Shown: in pieces, positions 61,446 to 64,000 of the stretch
How positions within the stretch are numbered: position 1 is the first letter of the stretch
Layout: each line of letters opens with the position of its first letter
NCBI RefSeq assembly: GCF_900103525.1
Contig: NZ_FNHN01000009.1
Coordinates: 124,001 to 188,000, forward strand
DNA length: 64,000 nucleotides
Direction: 5' to 3'
From: Bacillus sp. OK048
GTDB lineage: Bacteria > Bacillota > Bacilli > Bacillales > Cytobacillaceae
Position numbers and translations under genes: made by a program
Notes under the pieces: generated by a model
What the model was told of the DNA's origin: nothing
The model's input: only the letters and a program-made list of their open reading frames with translations
Database searches by the model: none

Positions 61446-61982
61446 CTATTTTGTATACCGATTGGCATAGCTTGAAGCAACAAAGGCATTTGGTTTAATT
61501 TTAGGTTCAACCCCCATAGATTCCATGCGGGCTACCATTTCATTAACAAACTCGCTGGTTTTATTACGTTTCCCAGCCCCGATGTCAATATGTCCTTCCA
61601 TAATGAAAGTGGCTCCTTGATAGACAAAAGGAAGCACAATATTGATTAACCGACTCTTTCTATCCTCTGTAAATAATGAAACAATGTCCTCTGTTAGGGA
61701 TAACTCAAAAGAAATCCGCTCATGAAGCTGTGTCATTTTTCTTGGGATTACGATTTTCCTAATACAAGCCCAAACACCTTTCCCTTTATTTTGAATGACA
61801 ATTCCAGTAATAAATACAGTTTGACTTTTATGAACCTGCGAATCTGTTCCAACCATCAGGCGGTAATTACCGCTTGGTGCTAAGTTCATGAATTTTACAA
61901 TGTGTTCAAATACCTGCTCAAATGACATACTTTTTTCGCGGAGATTTTGAAAAGAATAATCAAAGACCTGATAATTCTTCAT
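61446..61982 (-). CDS. ykuK: YkuK-like DUF458 RNase H-fold protein
   Basis: A 178-residue member of the DUF458/YkuK family with RNase H-like features: YRLMVGTDSQVHKSQTVFITGIVI carrying the first acidic residue, E in RISFELSLTED, and DIGAGKRNKTSEFVNEMVARMESMG near the end. Possible nuclease, unproven. ATG 61982 follows GTGGTG; a GTG at 61994 would add four residues. Confidence 0.85.
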   Translation of the reverse strand: MKNYQVFDYSFQNLREKSMSFEQVFEHIVKFMNLAPSGNYRLMVGTDSQVHKSQTVFITGIVIQNKGKGVWACIRKIVIPRKMTQLHERISFELSLTEDIVSLFTEDRKSRLINIVLPFVYQGATFIMEGHIDIGAGKRNKTSEFVNEMVARMESMGVEPKIKPNAFVASSYANRYTK

Positions 61983-62190
61983 TTTCAACACCACATCTTT
62001 TCTTTCGTAATTTTAATTACCCTTACAACTCTTAATATTATTTTATGGAATAGAAATTATTCTTGTGCACCTTAAAGAGTCAACAAGGAAACAAAGTTGT
62101 CCAACACGAGTTGAACTAAGTCAAATACGACCTTTTGCCTAACATCACAATAAAAGGTAAATTTTTCGTAAATGCATAAAAACAGCACTG

Positions 62191-62236
62191 ACTGTCCACC
62201 TGGGGTGGAAAGTGTCTTTTTGTGGTGACAGGCACC
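62191..62236. repeat. GGTGACAGGCACC-type dispersed repeat, single copy
   Basis: ACTGTCCACCTGGGGTGG followed by GGTGACAGGCACC (62224-62236), in inverted orientation relative to most of the 57941 copy. It sits in the 307-bp gap between the YkuK-like and M20 genes, which otherwise holds no gene. Confidence 0.7.
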
Positions 62237-62289
62237 ACCATATGATGTACTATTTGTATATTAATTTTTTTGAGGGATAGGGGGCTTTT

Positions 62290-63390
62290 GTGTTGATGGA
62301 GGTTTTTGAGAAGGAGATTTTGGCATGGTTTGATCATTTTCATGCGATTCCGGAGGTTAGTTGGAAAGAGTTTACTACTACGCAGTCTATCGCAAGTATA
62401 TTAGATGATTTAGGTGTTACTTACCGTACTTTTTCAGATGTTACTGGCGTTATCGCAGAAATAGGCGAAGGTGATGAAGTGATTGCGGTACGAGCAGAAA
62501 TCGATGCATTATGGCAGGAAGTTGATGGAGTTTGGCAGGGAAACCACTCCTGTGGTCACGATGCCATTATTTCGATGGTACTTGGAGCGCTCCTATATTT
62601 GAAAGATAAACCACTCACAAAGAAAATACGCTTTATATTTCAACCGGCTGAGGAAAAGGGGAACGGATCCTTAGCCATGATTGAGCGCGGAGCGATTGAA
62701 AACGTGAGCCATCTTTTCGGAATTCATCTTCGTCCGATAGAGGAGCTTCCCATGGGTAAAGTGTCAGCTTCTATTCATCACGGAGCGGCAATCTTCTTAG
62801 AAGGAAAAGTCCTCGGTGAGGACGCTCACGGGGCTAGACCCCATCAAGGGAAAAACGCAATCGATGTGATTTTCGGGATCCAGCAATTCATTAAATCTAT
62901 TTACCTATCGCCATTTGAAGTCTATTCTGCGAAACTTACTAAAATAAACGCTGGAGGCGAAAGCTTAAACATCATTCCAGGCTCAGCAGAATTTGCTATC
63001 GATGTCCGTGCTCAAAAAAATGAAGTGCTGGAAAAGCTTAAAGACAAAATCGATACCGGCTTAACAGGTTTAAGTAATCTATATGGTGTAGATATTGAAT
63101 GGAAATGGAGTGATTTTACTCCTGGAGCAGAGGTGTCTGCAGAGGCTGAAGCCATTGCGGAGGAAGCTATTCGGACTATTGTCGGTGATGAGGGGCTCGC
63201 ATTGCCAGTAATCACTTCTGGCAGTGATGATTTCCATTTTTATACGATTAAAAATCCAAACTTAAAAGCATCGATGATTGGGGTAGGAGCAGATCTTCAA
63301 CCAGGCTTACATCACCCCAAAATGACCTTTAATAAATCTGCACTAGATGTAGGTGCCCAAATCCTTGCGGAAACATTGTTAAGAGCTTAA
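62290..63390 (+). CDS. M20 family amidohydrolase/peptidase
   Basis: About 366 residues of the M20D group: the metal site HSCGHDAIISMVLGALL, FQPAEEKGNGSLAMIERGAIE with the catalytic Glu pair, HLRPIEELPMGKV and a dimerisation domain. Members hydrolyse N-acyl amino acids or related amides. Start is uncertain among GTG 62290, TTG 62293 and ATG 62296, all just after AGGGGG. Confidence 0.87.
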   Translation: MLMEVFEKEILAWFDHFHAIPEVSWKEFTTTQSIASILDDLGVTYRTFSDVTGVIAEIGEGDEVIAVRAEIDALWQEVDGVWQGNHSCGHDAIISMVLGALLYLKDKPLTKKIRFIFQPAEEKGNGSLAMIERGAIENVSHLFGIHLRPIEELPMGKVSASIHHGAAIFLEGKVLGEDAHGARPHQGKNAIDVIFGIQQFIKSIYLSPFEVYSAKLTKINAGGESLNIIPGSAEFAIDVRAQKNEVLEKLKDKIDTGLTGLSNLYGVDIEWKWSDFTPGAEVSAEAEAIAEEAIRTIVGDEGLALPVITSGSDDFHFYTIKNPNLKASMIGVGADLQPGLHHPKMTFNKSALDVGAQILAETLLRA

Positions 63391-63392
63391 AA

Positions 63393-63435
63393 GAAGGAGC
63401 ACAGCAGCAGCAGCTGTAAGCTCCTTCTTTTTTTA
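63393..63435 (+). terminator. Rho-independent terminator
   Basis: GAAGGAGC and GCTCCTTC around 19 bases including CAGCAGCAGCAGCTG, then eight T. Confidence 0.85.
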
Positions 63436-63469
63436 ATGTTAAAATATGGATATACATCAATGTATAAAT

Positions 63470-63482
63470 GGTGACAGGCACC
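63470..63482. repeat. GGTGACAGGCACC core, isolated copy
   Basis: Third intergenic copy of the 13-mer, next to the stop codon of the DinB-like gene. Confidence 0.65.
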
Positions 63483-63487
63483 GCTTT

Positions 63488-63988
63488 TTATAATGAAGAT
63501 TTTAGCTCTTTAATTTGCTCGATATGCCGCTCTTCATGAAGATAGATCAAGTCCACCCATTGATTTAAGGGCAAATAACCAAAAAGAGGATGTTTGGTAG
63601 ATTTTTCTGCTAGGACCGACTTGTCTTCAATTTGATTATAAAATTCCAAAAATATGTTTCTTGAATGATTTAATCGTTCTTTAATCTGTTGTAACTCCCA
63701 TGGGCCATCTTCAGGAACAACGATATCGGGTGCTTTTATCTTCTGTGTGCGGACAGCTGTAACCTGAATTGGTTTCGGATCAGCCTTTTTTCCATTCACT
63801 TTATTATGTCCGTAAATGATTGCCTGCGTGAAGACACTCTCTGTTAAATACAAATGGTGGCAAACCTGACCAATACTCCAGGTATCGGAATCAGGCTTTT
63901 TGTTTAGAATCTCATAGCTAATTGACCCAATTTCCTTTAATAACCGATCTCTAGTCGTTACTAAATTTTCCATCACAGAAGTGCTCAT
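63488..63988 (-). CDS. DinB family putative metal-dependent protein
   Basis: A 166-residue four-helix-bundle protein with the DinB/YfiT histidine pattern: WSIGQVCHHLYLTE and LHEERHIEQIKELK, which would bind a metal. Bacillus DinB-superfamily proteins include thiol S-transferases (BstA) and damage-induced proteins; this one's substrate is unknown. ATG follows GGGGATG at the window's end, so the promoter is outside. Confidence 0.83.
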   Translation of the reverse strand: MSTSVMENLVTTRDRLLKEIGSISYEILNKKPDSDTWSIGQVCHHLYLTESVFTQAIIYGHNKVNGKKADPKPIQVTAVRTQKIKAPDIVVPEDGPWELQQIKERLNHSRNIFLEFYNQIEDKSVLAEKSTKHPLFGYLPLNQWVDLIYLHEERHIEQIKELKSSL

Positions 63989-64000
63989 TTTTACATCCCC

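Noticed and set aside
1..64000. rRNA or tRNA genes, prophage, integrase or attachment sites
   Set aside because: None recognised on either strand.

Overview
The window looks like a chromosomal segment of a low-GC, spore-forming Bacillaceae. The direct clues are a GerA-type germinant receptor operon, a petrobactin-type YclNOPQ iron importer behind Fur boxes, a SwrC/YerO efflux pair, an LtaS-like synthase, near-perfect Bacillus Shine-Dalgarno sequences, and the GC-rich and GGTGACAGGCACC-type dispersed repeats that I associate with this family. A Neobacillus or Bacillus sensu lato assignment is inference. No rRNA, tRNA, prophage, insertion sequence with a transposase, or CRISPR array was seen.

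Layout. 1-5.4 kb: a one-chain sigma/anti-sigma membrane protein, then small housekeeping genes (ABM monooxygenase, VOC protein, YjbR-like, YgjP-like metallopeptidase, DUF1456). 5.4-19.9 kb: a glycan-utilisation locus with a secreted two-discoidin/beta-helix protein, a GH88 unsaturated-uronyl hydrolase, a YesL-like protein, a YesM-like histidine kinase convergent with a YesN-like AraC regulator, a sugar ABC importer and a GH2 beta-glucuronidase. A 14-bp motif near GTAAAAATARTGCA recurs upstream of most of its transcription units. 20-26.8 kb: quinone oxidoreductase, CNT nucleoside transporter, SwrC-like RND pump with its TetR regulator on overlapping divergent promoters, and a HesB-like protein. 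26.9-32.5 kb: an IclR-controlled cluster of acetaldehyde dehydrogenase, 4-hydroxy-2-oxovalerate aldolase, an iron-type dehydrogenase and a GntP permease. It lacks the ring-cleavage genes that usually accompany the aldolase pair, so it may be an undescribed hydroxy-acid pathway. 32.5-36.3 kb: germinant receptor. 36.4-51.6 kb: transporters, glutathione peroxidase, potassium channel, shikimate-pathway genes aroK and aroD, a DUF418 protein, an LTA synthase-like protein and multidrug exporters. 51.6-55.8 kb: Fur-regulated siderophore importer. 56-64 kb: small zinc-ribbon protein, alkaline phosphatase, then a UDP-glucose dehydrogenase/PAP2/GT4 operon preceded by four PhoP-box-like repeats with exact 11-bp period, then YkuK-like, M20 peptidase and DinB genes.

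The most promising systems are: (1) the putative phosphate-starvation operon that could make a glucuronic-acid glycolipid (UDP-GlcA from the dehydrogenase, diacylglycerol from the PAP2 enzyme, transfer by the GT4); (2) the GntP/dehydrogenase/aldolase/acyl-CoA cluster; (3) the uronate-glycan locus with its shared operator. Separately, four intergenic tandem arrays of unrelated sequence all have a 51-52 bp period and carry a hairpin in each unit. A 184-bp MITE-like element has 12-bp inverted ends and an 8-bp target duplication.
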